This document shows, piece by piece, positions 7,264-8,052 of a stretch of 8,052 nt of DNA; position 1 is the first letter of the stretch; every line of letters begins with the position of its first letter. Position numbers and translations under genes: made by a program. Under the pieces are notes generated by a model that was given only the letters and a program-made list of their open reading frames with translations, had not been told where the DNA came from and did no database searches. The stretch is from Clostridiales bacterium DTU092 (lineage in GTDB: Bacteria > Bacillota > Clostridia > Caldicoprobacterales > Caldicoprobacteraceae). Location: assembly GCA_001513505.1 (NCBI GenBank), contig LFTM01000250.1, positions 8,764-16,815 on the forward strand, given 5' to 3'.

Positions 7264-8052
7264 GATATGCGGCATTAAATTTAAGAACCCGGTAATTGCT
7301 GCATCGGGGACTTTTAGCTTTGGGATTGAACATGCCGAGTATACGGATTTGAACCGGATAGGGGGTATTGCTGTTAAAGGCCTGACACTTGAGCCTAAAA
7401 AGGGCAATCCGCCTCCCAGGATTGCTGAAACTCCCTCGGGAATATTAAACAGTGTAGGTCTGCAAAATCCAGGTATTGATTTTTTTATTAAACATCAGCT
7501 TCCCAGGCTGACAGAATATGACACCAGAATCATTATCAATATCAACGGAAACACCGAGGATGAATATTGTATGCTGGCTGAAAAGCTGCGGGATAAGCCG
7601 GTTGACCTGTTGGAACTCAATATTTCCTGTCCAAATGTCAGGGAAGGGGGAATGGCTTTTGGAACGGACCCCCGGATGGTATACAATGTTACCAAAAGTG
7701 TAAAGGCACACGCCGGGCAGCCGGTACTGGTTAAATTAACACCAAATGTAACAGATATTAAAGAAATAGCTATAGCTGTTGAAGAGGGAGGGGGAGACGG
7801 AATATCCCTTATAAACACCGTACTTGGAATGGCTATAGATGCCAGAAGCCGGAAACCCATACTGGCCAATGTAGTTGGGGGTCTCTCAGGACCTGCTATA
7901 AAACCCATTGCGTTACGCATGGTTTGGGAGGTTTCGAATGTGGTTACAATTCCTATAGTGGGTATGGGGGGCATAGTAACAGGTGAGGACGCAGTTGAGT
8001 TTTTACTGGCAGGTGCTACAGCTGTAGGGGTTGGTACAGCCAACCTTATAAC
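7241..8052 (+). CDS. pyrD: Dihydroorotate dehydrogenase class 1B catalytic subunit, 3' end beyond window
   Basis: PyrD oxidises dihydroorotate to orotate on FMN and, as class 1B, passes electrons to PyrK. The frame is open from GTG 7241 to the window edge: 270 complete codons of an expected 300 or so, so it is partial only because the window ends. Visible motifs are ASGTF at 21-25, Lys46 in AVKG, NSVGLQNPG at 70-78, NISCPN at 127-132 with Cys130 as the catalytic base, Lys165 in VKLTPN, INTVLGMAID at 191-200, GGLSGPAIKP at 213-222, and the FMN phosphate segments GMGGI at 241-245 and GVGTAN at 263-268. A cysteine at the active site, where class 2 enzymes have serine, together with the adjacent pyrK, defines class 1. 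It overlaps pyrK by 23 bp. pyrE, if linked, would lie further right. Confidence 0.96.
   Translation, partial: MRPQTSVEICGIKFKNPVIAASGTFSFGIEHAEYTDLNRIGGIAVKGLTLEPKKGNPPPRIAETPSGILNSVGLQNPGIDFFIKHQLPRLTEYDTRIIININGNTEDEYCMLAEKLRDKPVDLLELNISCPNVREGGMAFGTDPRMVYNVTKSVKAHAGQPVLVKLTPNVTDIKEIAIAVEEGGGDGISLINTVLGMAIDARSRKPILANVVGGLSGPAIKPIALRMVWEVSNVVTIPIVGMGGIVTGEDAVEFLLAGATAVGVGTANLI

Overview
The window is one uninterrupted + strand operon for de novo pyrimidine (UMP) synthesis. Gene order is pyrB - pyrC - pyrF - carB - pyrK - pyrD, with pyrD running off the right edge. The organism is most likely an anaerobic Firmicute of class Clostridia. The reasons are the paired PyrK / class 1B PyrD (the NAD-linked dihydroorotate dehydrogenase typical of Gram-positives), the class II type PyrF, strong AGGAGG-like ribosome binding sites, frequent TTG/GTG starts, and moderate base composition by eye. 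This assignment rests on gene type and order as I recall them, not on a database search.

Layout: 1-30 is the end of a leader containing a small perfect hairpin and a weak ribosome binding site. 31-966 is pyrB, which carries an in-frame TAG at codon 39 (145-147). 953-2239 is pyrC, 2255-3199 pyrF, 3260-6463 carB, 6463-7263 pyrK, and 7241 to the end is pyrD (270 codons visible). Neighbouring genes overlap or sit within 15 bp of each other, except for a 60 bp gap between pyrF and carB. No gene is supported on the - strand, and I see no mobile element, CRISPR array, tRNA or rRNA.

The products form one pathway. CarB (with a CarA partner) makes carbamoyl phosphate, PyrB joins it to aspartate, PyrC closes the ring, PyrD/PyrK oxidise dihydroorotate to orotate, and PyrF decarboxylates OMP to UMP. 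PyrE, needed to make OMP, is not in the window and may lie beyond the right edge.

Two things are out of place, and both concern the first two steps. First, pyrB has a premature amber codon although all of its recognisable active-site motifs are preserved downstream, and no standard start codon could rescue the catalytic STRTR motif. Second, carA, the usual glutaminase partner gene of carB, is missing from this operon. The other genes look intact. The amber may be a recent nonsense mutation, a base-call error, or a read-through codon (suppressor tRNA or pyrrolysine); the sequence alone cannot decide. I did not find a new type of system here.
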